A stretch of 15,738 nt of DNA from Methanothermobacter sp049720995 (GCF_049720995.1 NZ_JBNASF010000032.1:1-15738); one strand, 5' to 3'; counted from the first letter of the stretch, positions 6,118-13,585 are shown. Numbers and translations: made by a program. Notes: generated by a model not told the origin, from the letters alone.

Positions 6118-7464
6118 ATGATATTCGAGATAATAAGGTCGGAGGGGCTATCCCATAATTCCTATTTTCTTGCATCTGGTGGCGAGGCTGCTGTTGTGGA
6201 TCCAAGAAGGGATGTGGACGTGTACCTTGAACTTGCAGAAAAAAACAGCGTGAACATCAGGTACATCTTTGAGACCCACCGCAATGAGGACTACACCATT
6301 GGCTCTGTGGAACTGGCGCGGTACGTGGATGCTGAGATACTCCACGGGGCGCATCTGGATTTCGAGTATGGTACGGCTGTGGTTGAGGGTGACACCTTCA
6401 GACTGGGGAACCTTGAACTGGAGGTCCTTGAAACACCCGGGCACACCTATGAGAGCATATCGGTGGCTGTGCGTGATACCACCGTCTCAGATGAATGCCT
6501 GATGGTCTTCACCGGTGACGTGCTATTCGCTGGTGAAACAGGGCGTGTTGATTTCTTTGGACCTGAAAAAATCCCTGAAACCGCAGGGTTGCTCTATGAT
6601 AGTATACATGAGAAGATAATCCCCCTGGGAGACCATGTTGTGGTCTGCCCGGCCCATGGAGCAGGTTCGGTCTGCGGGGCGGACATAAGGGACATGGATA
6701 CAACAACGATTGGGTATGAGAGGCTCACAAACCCCTACCTGCAGATGGGAAGGGACGAGTTCACTGAACACAAGATTTCCGAGAGACTCTACACACCACC
6801 ATACTTCCGGAGGATGGAGGAGAACAACCTGAGGGGTGCTCCTGTGGAGAACCCCAACCTTGAAGCCCTCCCTGTCCCTGAATTCAGGGAACTGCTGGAT
6901 GAAAGCGCCCAGGTGGTTGATGTCCGGAACCCCACAAGCTTCTCATCTGGCCACATACCCGGAAGTCTGAACATCTGGCAGGACGGCTTCGCAGCCTTTG
7001 CAGGTTACTTCCTCAACTACGACGACCCTGTACTGGTGGTTGATGACGGGAGGGGCGTTGAATCTGTGAGGAGGTCCCTTATAAGGCTCGGCTATGATAA
7101 CATGGCAGGTTACCTTGCAGGGGGATTCCCCTCCTGGTACATGGCTGGACTCGAGTTTAATGCCATAAGGTCCATGAGCGTCCATGAACTCAGAGAACTT
7201 GAAGGTGACATCTTCCTCCTTGATGTGCGTAAGATCACAGACAGGGAGAGGTTCCATATTGAGGGCTCAGAGCACATCTGGGTGGGGGATCTCCCTGATA
7301 ACGTTGACATGATCCCCAAGAAGGACGTGGTTATATACTGTGATTCAGGTTACAAGTCAACGATGGCTGCCAGCATACTTGAGAGTCATGGTTTCAGCAC
7401 CACAACTGTACTTGGGGGTATCGGCGCATGGCTTAGGGCAGGTTACCCTGTGGTGGAGGTGTGA
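6118..7464 (+). CDS. Metallo-beta-lactamase fold / double rhodanese fusion protein
   Basis: Cytoplasmic fusion of 448 residues: an MBL-fold domain (1-235) and two rhodanese domains (about 250-345 and 352-446), the architecture of persulfide dioxygenase/sulfurtransferase-like proteins in sulfane-sulfur metabolism. The usual metal motif THxHxDH reads THRNEDY (residues 53-59), so two of its histidines are replaced by N56 and Y59, while H109 (TPGHT), D134 (FTGD) and H180 (PAHG) remain. Metal content and dioxygenase activity are therefore doubtful, and oxygen-dependent chemistry would be odd in a strict anaerobe. Rhodanese 1 has aspartates (VVDDGRG) where the active cysteine should be; rhodanese 2 has an intact loop with C408 (YCDSGYKS). 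I chose ATG 6118 with GGTGA 5 nt upstream; GTG 6109 is the alternative. The next gene begins 3 nt after the stop. Fold is confident; exact reaction is unknown. Confidence 0.88.
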   Translation: MIFEIIRSEGLSHNSYFLASGGEAAVVDPRRDVDVYLELAEKNSVNIRYIFETHRNEDYTIGSVELARYVDAEILHGAHLDFEYGTAVVEGDTFRLGNLELEVLETPGHTYESISVAVRDTTVSDECLMVFTGDVLFAGETGRVDFFGPEKIPETAGLLYDSIHEKIIPLGDHVVVCPAHGAGSVCGADIRDMDTTTIGYERLTNPYLQMGRDEFTEHKISERLYTPPYFRRMEENNLRGAPVENPNLEALPVPEFRELLDESAQVVDVRNPTSFSSGHIPGSLNIWQDGFAAFAGYFLNYDDPVLVVDDGRGVESVRRSLIRLGYDNMAGYLAGGFPSWYMAGLEFNAIRSMSVHELRELEGDIFLLDVRKITDRERFHIEGSEHIWVGDLPDNVDMIPKKDVVIYCDSGYKSTMAASILESHGFSTTTVLGGIGAWLRAGYPVVEV

Positions 7465-7467
7465 GTA

Positions 7468-7944
7468 ATGACTATGGTCAAGATCCCCCTCATGAGCAGG
7501 GAGGAATACGATGAGTTCATAAGGGACAACTTCATGAGCAGGATAGCCTTCAACGGTGACTATCCATACATAGCCCCCTTCCTCTATGTATTCGATGGGG
7601 AACACATCTACTTCCTCTCAACAAGGTACGGGAGGAAGATAGAGCTCCTCAAGAAAAACCCCTATGTCGCAGTGGAGATAGAACACTACGAGGATGATCT
7701 ATCAGATTATCGCTTCGTTACACTGCAGGGGCAGATAGTCGAGGAGAAGGACCCCTCCACAAGGAAGAGGGTTAAGAGGATGTTTGCTGACCTCATAGAG
7801 AAGCACGGCTTATCCAGGAACATCCTGAAGGCCTTTGGTCATTCGCCTGAGGATCCTCTGACATGCCTTGTGGAGATGGACCGTTCCTATGTATGGAAAC
7901 TGGTGGATGTGGTTGATATTGTGGGCATAAAAAGCGGTGAGTAG
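7468..7944 (+). CDS. Pyridoxamine 5'-phosphate oxidase-like FMN-binding split-barrel protein
   Basis: Predicted cytoplasmic flavin-binding protein (158 residues) of the pyridoxamine-phosphate-oxidase-like split-barrel superfamily. Family features are the opening MSREEYDEFIRDNFMSRIAF, then YPYIAPFLYVFDGEHIYFLS, the basic turn RYGRKIELLKKNPYVAVEI, and FVTLQGQIVEEKD. Members of this short type bind FMN, F420 or heme and usually reduce small substrates; true vitamin B6 synthesis is unlikely from sequence of this size. The ATG at 7468 is 3 nt after the previous stop, and GGAGGTG (7455-7461) inside the upstream gene supplies its ribosome binding site, so it is coupled to the MBL-rhodanese gene and may share a role in sulfur or redox handling. 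A second ATG at 7474 is possible. Confidence 0.85.
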   Translation: MTMVKIPLMSREEYDEFIRDNFMSRIAFNGDYPYIAPFLYVFDGEHIYFLSTRYGRKIELLKKNPYVAVEIEHYEDDLSDYRFVTLQGQIVEEKDPSTRKRVKRMFADLIEKHGLSRNILKAFGHSPEDPLTCLVEMDRSYVWKLVDVVDIVGIKSGE

Positions 7945-7963
7945 AGGTAAATGAGAGTAAGTG

Positions 7964-7989
7964 GTTCCAGGTGTTTGGCCACCTGGAAC
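7964..7989 (+). other. Perfect 10-bp inverted repeat (hairpin)
   Basis: GTTCCAGGTG (7964-7973) and CACCTGGAAC (7980-7989) are perfect reverse complements around the six-base loop TTTGGC. It begins 20 nt after the flavoprotein stop. No T-run follows on either strand (G-rich sequence comes next), so it is not a classical terminator. It could be an mRNA 3'-end stabilising hairpin or a protein-binding palindrome. Confidence 0.75.
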
Positions 7990-8112
7990 AGGTTAGGGGG
8001 GGTTAATGTAGAAAAAGTTTAGGGTGTTGAAGGAGTTAAATGAAGGTTGGGGGGATGAACATCTACTCCTTCACCTACCCTGCTACTCATTCTTCTTCAC
8101 ATAGACTAAAGG

Positions 8113-8148
8113 TTTTTTGTGAATAATTTCACTCATCTCATATTTTTT
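8113..8148 (+). terminator. T-rich transcription stop region
   Basis: TTTTTTGTGA occurs twice (8113-8122 and 8143-8152), separated by a palindrome GTGAA-TAAT-TTCAC (8119-8132). Archaeal transcription commonly ends at such T-runs, and this site lies at the convergent junction between the plus-strand flavoprotein gene and the minus-strand prenyltransferase gene. Confidence 0.5.
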
Positions 8149-8155
8149 GTGACAT

Positions 8156-9004
8156 CTAAATTACCATGGCAGCCATCCTTGTTACGGTGCCGCTTCCAGC
8201 GGCAAATGCCAGGAACGTCACCGCCATCCCTGCCTTTATGAGTCCTGAAACACGTGAGGCAGTTTCCCTATCCTGGACTTTGAGTATCATGAAGGCGGCC
8301 CTCAGGAAGAAAAGCACTGCAACTGCAAGGACAGGGATATAAAGGATTGAAAATATCCCAATAATGTAAAGGCTTGGGCTTGTGAGGCTAGCGGATAACA
8401 TGAAGGCGGCCGCAAGGATCCCTGAAACCCTCATGCCATGTGTTATGGGGAGAGTGGTTGCACCCTCAACCTGGTCCCCCTCCACGTCCTCCATGTCCTT
8501 GACTATCTCCCTCGCCATGGTCATTAGGAAGGCATAGATTCCAAGGTAAATGGAGGCAGAGAGCTCACCGACAACTATGCCACCAAATACGAAGCTCATC
8601 CCTGTTAGAAAGGATATGGTTATGTTGCCAACAAGGCACCTCTTCTTGAGGCTCCGGGCATAGTACACCATGAGCAGGGAACTTGAAGCCACCACAAGAC
8701 CGGGCAGGGGGCCAAGGTAGAACCCCAGTGCTGACGCTAAAACAAAAAGTAAGGCCGAATAGGTCCCTGCAGCCCTTCTTGTGATCCTCCCTGATGGTAT
8801 GGGGCGTGATGGCCTGTTGATTCTATCAATTTCATGATCGAAGTAGTCATTTATCACATTACCTGCACCTGTGGCCGTGAAAACAACGATGCAGGCAATA
8901 AGAACATCAACATCAAACCTGCCGGCAATGAGGGCCATGAGTATAACGGTTATTACCGCCATGACAGCGTTTACTGGTCTAAGTATCTCAATGTAAGGGT
9001 TCAT
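8156..9004 (-). CDS. Digeranylgeranylglyceryl phosphate synthase (UbiA family)
   Basis: Integral membrane prenyltransferase that adds the second geranylgeranyl chain to geranylgeranylglyceryl phosphate, making the archaeal ether-lipid core. The 282-residue protein has the two Asp-rich UbiA motifs: NVINDYFDHEID (49-60), followed by the characteristic NRPSRPIPSG (63-72), and REIVKDMEDVEGD (165-177). About eight or nine hydrophobic segments surround them, and length fits the archaeal enzyme. I chose ATG 9004 because GGAGGT lies about 7 nt upstream; the open frame continues to 9082, but that extension (CysArg-rich) is not family-like. It is divergent from a prenol-kinase-like gene, which also handles polyprenyl lipids. 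A TATA-like ATATATTTAAAA (complement of 9068-9079) lies about 70 nt upstream. Other UbiA enzymes are possible, but the NRPSRPIPSG context fits the archaeal lipid enzyme. Confidence 0.92.
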   Translation of the reverse strand: MNPYIEILRPVNAVMAVITVILMALIAGRFDVDVLIACIVVFTATGAGNVINDYFDHEIDRINRPSRPIPSGRITRRAAGTYSALLFVLASALGFYLGPLPGLVVASSSLLMVYYARSLKKRCLVGNITISFLTGMSFVFGGIVVGELSASIYLGIYAFLMTMAREIVKDMEDVEGDQVEGATTLPITHGMRVSGILAAAFMLSASLTSPSLYIIGIFSILYIPVLAVAVLFFLRAAFMILKVQDRETASRVSGLIKAGMAVTFLAFAAGSGTVTRMAAMVI

Positions 9005-9065
9005 GCGAAAACCTCCATCAGCTCTACACCTCCCATAAAAGTCCAGCATACCTGAATTACTCGCA

Positions 9066-9110
9066 GCTTTTAAATATATCAATCATGATAAATCAAAAGC
9101 CACTTATACC
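9066..9110. promoter_or_regulatory. Divergent promoter region, lipid genes
   Basis: TTTTAAATATAT (9068-9079) is a strong TATA-like sequence; on the minus strand it would start transcription near 9047, giving the prenyltransferase a leader of about 40 nt. On the plus strand CTTATACC (9103-9110) is centred about 26 nt before the ATG at 9132, the spacing expected for a leaderless mRNA, and that gene indeed lacks a ribosome binding site. Confidence 0.45.
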
Positions 9111-9131
9111 TTGAGTTACTCCATAATTCCT

Positions 9132-9791
9132 ATGAGCGGCAGTGACATTCTTGGACTTCTGATGGTATATCTGTATGTTGCGGTTTTACTGATTGTATCC
9201 GAGAGGCTCCTTGGTGATAGACCAAACCTGAGCCGGAAATTTGTACATATAATGGTTGGTAACATCCTATTTATATTACCCCTCTTTGATAGCCGGCTGG
9301 TTATAACATTCCTGGCGGCGGCACCATTCATACCCCTCACATTCCTCATAAGCCCCTACTCACCACTGAAGATAAAGCACAGGGCTTCCTCCTATGGCCA
9401 TGGCCTCGGCCTCGTCTACTACTCCGTATCCTGGACCGTGCTGGCCTACCTATTCTTCAACACCCCCTGGGTCACGGGTATAGGGATAGCCGCCATGTCC
9501 TATGGTGACGGCCTTGCAAGCCTTATAGGTGAGAGGTTCGGCAGGACAACATTCAGTGTACTGGGGGACAGAAAGAGCCTGGAGGGTTCCCTTGGGATGT
9601 TCCTCACCCTCATGGTGACGCTGCCCGTGGTCCTAATCTACTACTCACAGAACATTACCCCGGTTATCATACTGGGGGTCGCCCTGGTATCAACGGTACT
9701 GGAGGCCCTCACCCCCCGGGGCCTTGACAACCTGACAGCATGCTTCGGGGCAGTTGCAGCCTACATAATCCTCGGGGGAATGTCTGTTTGA
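9132..9791 (+). CDS. Dolichol/phytol-kinase-like (SEC59/VTE5 family) prenol kinase
   Basis: Integral membrane protein of 219 residues in the CTP-dependent polyprenol/phytol kinase and CDP-diglyceride synthetase-like superfamily. It would phosphorylate a prenyl alcohol (geranylgeraniol, dolichol or similar) in the membrane. The N-terminal RKFVHIMVGN (35-44) and the cytoplasmic loop SYGDGLASLIGERFGR (123-138) with GDRKSLEGSLGMF (145-157) are the signature nucleotide-binding motifs; about six hydrophobic segments surround them. No ribosome binding site precedes either possible start: TTG 9111 (adds seven residues) or ATG 9132, which I prefer because a TATA-like box sits about 26 nt upstream. It is divergent from the ether-lipid prenyltransferase, and its stop overlaps the TTG of the next kinase. 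Substrate is not determined by sequence. Confidence 0.83.
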   Translation: MSGSDILGLLMVYLYVAVLLIVSERLLGDRPNLSRKFVHIMVGNILFILPLFDSRLVITFLAAAPFIPLTFLISPYSPLKIKHRASSYGHGLGLVYYSVSWTVLAYLFFNTPWVTGIGIAAMSYGDGLASLIGERFGRTTFSVLGDRKSLEGSLGMFLTLMVTLPVVLIYYSQNITPVIILGVALVSTVLEALTPRGLDNLTACFGAVAAYIILGGMSV

Positions 9792-10390
9792 GGTTCATAG
9801 TCATAGATGGCCTTGACGGGGCAGGGAAGGACACCCACGCCGAACTCATAAGAAGGAGGTACCTTGAGCGTGGTGAGCGCGTAATATTCAGGTCCCACCC
9901 TGAGGAGGATAACCCCTACGGTAAAAGGGCCAGGAAGGCCCTCCTGATTGGGGGAAGGATTAACCACATCAGGGCCGCAGTTTTCTATGCGCTGGACGTC
10001 ATAAGGTCCCTCTGGCTCTACCACTGGCGCTCCAACCCCGGCCCCGACACCCTCATATTCTCAAGGTACCTCATGGGTGTGGCCTACCTCCCGGGGCCGC
10101 TGGCATCAATAATGTACCGCCTGCTCTCAAGGGTCCTCCCCACCACCAAGTACATGTTCTTCCTTGACGTATCACCTGAGGAGTCCCTGAGAAGGTTAAG
10201 GGAGAGGGATGAACATGAGATGTTCGAGAACCTGGAGGACCTCACAAGGACAAGGGAAAAGGCCCTCAGGCTTGCCAGTGACTGGTACATAATAAACACA
10301 GAGGACCCCATAGCTGATGTGCAGCGAAGGATAGACGAGATACTTGACCTCCTGGACGGTGATGCTGCTGAAAATTGTGTGCCTTGTTGA
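9788..10390 (+). CDS. Thymidylate-kinase-like P-loop kinase
   Basis: Cytoplasmic P-loop kinase of 200 residues resembling thymidylate kinase, which makes dTDP from dTMP. It opens with IDGLDGAGKDTHAELI (6-21), a thymidylate-kinase-type Walker A, and has a lid-like Arg-rich helix (ESLRRLRERDEHEMFENLE). It departs from the standard enzyme: the DRY/DRH motif reads SRY (92-94), and the usual RxPG segment is replaced by RSHPEEDNPYG. The TTG at 9788 overlaps the upstream stop (TTGA), with GGGGGA 8 nt before it; the frame is open further upstream, but that part reads through the prenol-kinase gene. It overlaps the next gene by 29 nt. Such tight coupling to a prenol kinase raises the possibility of another substrate, for example a prenyl phosphate. 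Fold certain; dTMP specificity uncertain. Confidence 0.78.
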   Translation: MRFIVIDGLDGAGKDTHAELIRRRYLERGERVIFRSHPEEDNPYGKRARKALLIGGRINHIRAAVFYALDVIRSLWLYHWRSNPGPDTLIFSRYLMGVAYLPGPLASIMYRLLSRVLPTTKYMFFLDVSPEESLRRLRERDEHEMFENLEDLTRTREKALRLASDWYIINTEDPIADVQRRIDEILDLLDGDAAENCVPC

Positions 10391-11141
10391 GGACACCCCA
10401 AAGACCCCCCTGATGGGTGAACATGGTCTCTCACTGTACATCGAGTCCGACATCAGGATACTCTTTGATATGGGCCAGAGCAGACTCTTTGCAGAGAATG
10501 CCAGAAGACTGGGAGTTGACCTCAGGGAGGTGGATCTGGCAGTTATATCCCACGGCCACTATGACCATGGAGGCGGACTCAGGCACTTCCTTGAAATCAA
10601 TGACTCTGCAGATGTCCTCCTGGGGGAGGGGGCATTTAACCCGCGCTATGCCATTAATGGTGACTGGAGGTTCATAGGCCTCGAGGAAATCCACGACGAG
10701 AGAATAAGATTCCTGTGTAAAACTGAGATTTTTCCAGATTTCACGATTATTCGGGATTTTGGAGATCTTTTCGAGAGACCAGCCGGCAACAGAACACTCT
10801 TTGAATGTTCAAATGGAGAACCTGTTCCTGACAGCTTCTCCGATGAACTGGCCCTTGTCATTGAAGACGATGGCTATCTTAACCTCATAACGGGTTGCTC
10901 CCACAATGGCATACTCAACATTGTCAGCAAGGCCTATGATATCTTTCATGAACCCGTTGATCTCCTTGTGGGTGGTTTCCACCTTGAGGGACCCTCAGAG
11001 GGGGTTGCATCCAGGCTCGGAGAATTTGTCAGAGGCCCTATCTACACCGGGCACTGCACATCAGAGGCGGCACGGCTCAGTCTGGCTGAGGGTCTGCCCA
11101 ATGTCAATCCACTCCAGACAGGCACAGAGATAATCAGATGA
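10362..11141 (+). CDS. Metallo-beta-lactamase-fold protein, dihydropterin-aminobenzene-phosphate synthase-like (MJ0301 type)
   Basis: Cytoplasmic MBL-fold protein of 259 residues in the group often annotated as 7,8-dihydropterin-6-methyl-4-(beta-D-ribofuranosyl)-aminobenzene-5'-phosphate synthase, linked to tetrahydromethanopterin biosynthesis. Metal ligands are visible: HGHYDH (64-69), H181 in GCSHNG, H207 in GGFHLEG and H231 in TGHCTS, all typical of this group. The early LVEDTPKTPLMGEHGLSLYIE with LFDMGQS is also family-like. I chose ATG 10362; GTG 10359 and TTG 10344 are in frame upstream, and the ribosome binding site (GGACGGTG immediately before) is poorly spaced, so coupling to the overlapping upstream kinase (29 nt overlap) is likely. 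The enzymatic label rests on family annotation; the catalytic role in methanopterin synthesis is not certain. Confidence 0.82.
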   Translation: MLLKIVCLVEDTPKTPLMGEHGLSLYIESDIRILFDMGQSRLFAENARRLGVDLREVDLAVISHGHYDHGGGLRHFLEINDSADVLLGEGAFNPRYAINGDWRFIGLEEIHDERIRFLCKTEIFPDFTIIRDFGDLFERPAGNRTLFECSNGEPVPDSFSDELALVIEDDGYLNLITGCSHNGILNIVSKAYDIFHEPVDLLVGGFHLEGPSEGVASRLGEFVRGPIYTGHCTSEAARLSLAEGLPNVNPLQTGTEIIR

Positions 11142-11177
11142 AAGATCTTATTAAAGGGGACGTGCAGATATAATAAT

Positions 11178-12038
11178 ATGAAGCGGGCCATTATCCTCCT
11201 CATGCTATTAATACTCATTCAGGGGGCACATGCACACCAGCCCCGCCTTGTGCACACCGGGGAGGTTACAGTTAAGAACCCGGAGGTTTCACAGGCATTC
11301 TATGGTAAACTTGAGGGTGAACCCGTCTACTTCAAGGTGAGTTCCGGGAAACCCTTCAGACTATACGTTAACATTCTGGTTCCACTCTCACCTGATGCCG
11401 AGGCTGTTTCTGTGGATATAATAAGGGATGGCAAGGTTATAGGGACACTTGATGGTAACCTGAGTTCCTGGATTCCCTACTTTGAGGAGTTTGGTGGTGA
11501 CAGTTACTTCAAGGGCCCTGAATTCAACAGGACCGTGGAGGCTGGCACATACTACCTCCGGGTGAGTAACCGGAATAACAGGGGAAGTTACGTTCTTGCT
11601 GTGGGTGAGGCTGAATCCTTCCCACCGGATGAGACCCTCAACGCCATTTTTCTTCTCCCCATCCTGAAGTCAGAGGTGTTCGGTGTTCCAGTATTCCTCA
11701 ACATCCTCCAGTTTCTGGGTGTGGCCATGGGGATGGGGTCATTCCTTGTGCTTCTTCTCCTTTCATGGCGCGGTTACCTTTCAGAAGACGAGCACAGGGA
11801 CATAAGATGGATTCTCTGGACAGGAATCCTTTTAATCACTGCAGGGTGGATGCCCATCTACCTCAGAAACCCCCTAAATATAATGGGAAACCTGATTAAC
11901 CTTTCACTAATTTTGATCACTGTACTGACCTGGAGGTTCGATAAGGGGCTTCCAGAATACATTAAGTTCAGGGAAAGTATCCTCCTTGCCTCATGGATAG
12001 TTCTACTCATTCTGAGGGCCTCAATTATTAATTACTGA
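11178..12038 (+). CDS. Conserved secreted/membrane protein of unknown function
   Basis: I do not recognise a named family. The 286-residue protein has a clear signal peptide (MKRAIILLMLLILIQGAHA, cleavage near 19), then an extracytoplasmic beta-rich domain to about residue 160 with a pattern like pre-peptidase or carbohydrate-binding sandwiches (YYLRVSNRNNRGSYVLAVGE near 126-145), then four hydrophobic segments (about 168-196, 211-229, 236-253 and 264-283) separated by a short charged loop (RGYLSEDEHRD). It likely sits in the cytoplasmic membrane with the N-terminal domain outside. The ATG at 11178 is 36 nt after the upstream stop. AAGGGGAC is too far upstream to be a good ribosome binding site, so translation may be leaderless or inefficient. 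A role in envelope assembly is a guess. Confidence 0.75.
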   Translation: MKRAIILLMLLILIQGAHAHQPRLVHTGEVTVKNPEVSQAFYGKLEGEPVYFKVSSGKPFRLYVNILVPLSPDAEAVSVDIIRDGKVIGTLDGNLSSWIPYFEEFGGDSYFKGPEFNRTVEAGTYYLRVSNRNNRGSYVLAVGEAESFPPDETLNAIFLLPILKSEVFGVPVFLNILQFLGVAMGMGSFLVLLLLSWRGYLSEDEHRDIRWILWTGILLITAGWMPIYLRNPLNIMGNLINLSLILITVLTWRFDKGLPEYIKFRESILLASWIVLLILRASIINY

Positions 12039-12153
12039 TTCCCGCCAGAAGGGGGCGAAACATTTAATAGTTTAGTATGCAAATCTTAAAAAGTAAGTTG
12101 ATCAATTTTAGCCTTGGTTTATGATTATCACAAATCTCTGAAAGGTGTTTCAA

Positions 12154-13251
12154 TTGGATAAGATAAAGATTGCAATAGTCGGTGTGGGGAACTGTGCCAG
12201 CTCCCTGATCCAGGGGATATACTATTACCGTGACAAGGATGCCCGTGATTCAGTAGGACTCATGCACTGGGATATAGGGGGTTACAGGCCGGGGGACATT
12301 GAGGTTGTTGCGGCCTTCGATGTGGACAGGAGAAAGGTCGGGAAGGACGTGAGTGAGGCCATATTCGCACCCCCCAACTGCACGACTGTATTCTGTGATG
12401 ATATACCCGAGATGGGTGTTGAGGTATCCATGGGGTACGTCCTTGATGGTGTGGCGCCCCACATGAAGGATTACCCTGAAGATCAGACCTTCGTTGTGGC
12501 AGACACCGAACCCGTTGATGTTGTGGAGGTCCTCAGGGAAAGCGAGGCTGAGATACTCCTCAACTATTTACCCGTGGGATCAGAGGAGGCCGCAAGGTTC
12601 TACGCTGAGTGCGCCCTCGAGGCGGGGGTTGCCTACATAAACAACATGCCTGTCTTCATAGCCAGTGACCCTGAATGGGCCACCAGATTTGAGGATAAGG
12701 GGATACCTTTGGTTGGTGATGATATAAAGGCCCAGCTTGGAGCCACCATAACCCACAGAACCCTTGCAAACCTCTTCAAAAATAGGGGTGTCAGGCTTGA
12801 TCGTACCTATCAGATAAACACCGGTGGGAACACGGACTTCCTCAACATGCTTAACCGTGACAGGCTTGACTCAAAGAAGGAATCCAAGACAGAGGCTGTC
12901 CAGTCAATACTGGGTGAGGAAAGGCTGGATGAGGAGAACATCCACATAGGCCCCAGCGACTACATACCATGGCAGAAGGATAACAAGATCTGTTTCCTCA
13001 GGATGGAGGGCCGGCTCTTCGGGGATGTCCCCATGAACCTTGAGCTGAGGCTGAGTGTTGAGGACTCACCCAACTCTGCTGGATGCGTCATCGACGCAAT
13101 AAGGTGCTGCAAACTCGCCATTGACCGTGGCGTGGGCGGAACACTTACATCAATATCAGCCTATACCATGAAACATCCGCCGGTGCAGTACACAGATGAT
13201 GTTGCCGCCGGTATGGTGGATGAGTTCATTGAGGGTAAAAGAGAGAGATAA
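12154..13251 (+). CDS. ino1: myo-Inositol-1-phosphate synthase
   Basis: Cytoplasmic NAD-dependent enzyme that isomerises glucose 6-phosphate to 1L-myo-inositol 1-phosphate, used in archaea for archaetidylinositol phosphate headgroups. The 365-residue protein opens with a Rossmann motif KIAIVGVGNCASSL (4-18) and has the family signatures NYLPVGSEEA, VGDDIKAQLGATITHR, YQINTGGNTDF and the active-site lysines in DSKKESKTEAV. Length matches archaeal and mycobacterial enzymes and is shorter than the eukaryotic ones. I chose the TTG at 12154 because AAAGGTG lies 6 nt upstream; GTG 12145 would overlap that site. The 115-nt upstream gap has TATA-like TCTTAAAAAG (12085-12094). The stop abuts a 65-bp tandem repeat. 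It sits among other lipid genes but is a separate transcription unit. Confidence 0.95.
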   Translation: MDKIKIAIVGVGNCASSLIQGIYYYRDKDARDSVGLMHWDIGGYRPGDIEVVAAFDVDRRKVGKDVSEAIFAPPNCTTVFCDDIPEMGVEVSMGYVLDGVAPHMKDYPEDQTFVVADTEPVDVVEVLRESEAEILLNYLPVGSEEAARFYAECALEAGVAYINNMPVFIASDPEWATRFEDKGIPLVGDDIKAQLGATITHRTLANLFKNRGVRLDRTYQINTGGNTDFLNMLNRDRLDSKKESKTEAVQSILGEERLDEENIHIGPSDYIPWQKDNKICFLRMEGRLFGDVPMNLELRLSVEDSPNSAGCVIDAIRCCKLAIDRGVGGTLTSISAYTMKHPPVQYTDDVAAGMVDEFIEGKRER

Positions 13252-13380
13252 CCCAATAATCTCAATTTCTGAATGGACCCAGAAAAAATCCTCAATCAAA
13301 CTATTTTTATAAAAAACCCAATAATCCCAATTTCTGAATGGACCCAGAAAAAATCCTCAATCAAACTATTTTTATAAAAA
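13251..13380. repeat. 65-bp tandem duplication carrying a terminator
   Basis: Bases 13251-13315 and 13316-13380 are the same 65-bp unit, differing only at 13262 (T) versus 13327 (C). The unit begins at the last base of the ino1 stop codon and ends 19 nt before the convergent ferredoxin stop, so it fills nearly the whole intergenic space. Each unit ends in TTTTTATAAAAA. The single difference indicates the duplication is not a simple copy error of sequencing. Confidence 0.92.
13304..13380. terminator. Duplicated bidirectional T-run terminator
   Basis: The palindrome TTTTTATAAAAA occurs at 13304-13315 and again at 13369-13380, once per repeat unit. It presents a T-run on both strands, so it can end ino1 transcription from the left and ferredoxin transcription from the right. 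Function is inferred from position and from the T-run rule for archaeal termination. Confidence 0.55.
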
Positions 13381-13399
13381 GGAGTTATCTGGCTGAGGA

Positions 13400-13585
13400 T
13401 CAGTCCTCCTCAACCTCTATGCACTCATTTGGGCATACGTCCATGCATACCTCACATTCATTGCACTCCTCAGGGTGCTGGACCTTGAGTTTACCGTCAA
13501 CTATTATGAGTACCTCCATCGGGCATACATCGACACATTCTCCGCATGCATCACATTCATCATAATCTATGATTATCTTTGCCAT
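13400..13585 (-). CDS. 2[4Fe-4S] ferredoxin
   Basis: Small acidic cytoplasmic electron carrier of 61 residues. Two complete cluster motifs are present: C11-x2-C14-x2-C17-x3-C21-P and C41-x2-C44-x2-C47-x3-C51-P, giving two [4Fe-4S] clusters in the clostridial-type fold. It has an extra cysteine, C55, and a short insert (IIVDGKLKVQHPEE) between motifs. The ATG at 13585 has TAAGGGAG about 7 nt upstream. It is a single gene, convergent with ino1 and divergent from pycB. In a methanogen such ferredoxins carry electrons for pyruvate or 2-oxo-acid oxidoreductases, hydrogenases or formylmethanofuran dehydrogenase; the partner cannot be told here. TATA-like sequences lie in the AT-rich gap 13600-13690. 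Confidence 0.93.
   Translation of the reverse strand: MAKIIIDYDECDACGECVDVCPMEVLIIVDGKLKVQHPEECNECEVCMDVCPNECIEVEED

Noticed and set aside
7951..8022. 23-codon frame directly after the flavoprotein gene
   Set aside because: The GAGGT before it is only about 2 nt from the ATG, and most of the frame is the hairpin sequence.
9005..9082. N-terminal extension of the prenyltransferase to 9082
   Set aside because: GGAGGT sits just before the ATG at 9004 and the extra residues do not look like part of the family.
11138..11173. 11-codon frame between the MBL-fold gene and the membrane protein gene
   Set aside because: Too short, overlaps the upstream stop and has no ribosome binding site.
13251..13380. 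CRISPR-like array
   Set aside because: Only two directly abutting 65-bp units with no spacers, and no cas genes nearby.
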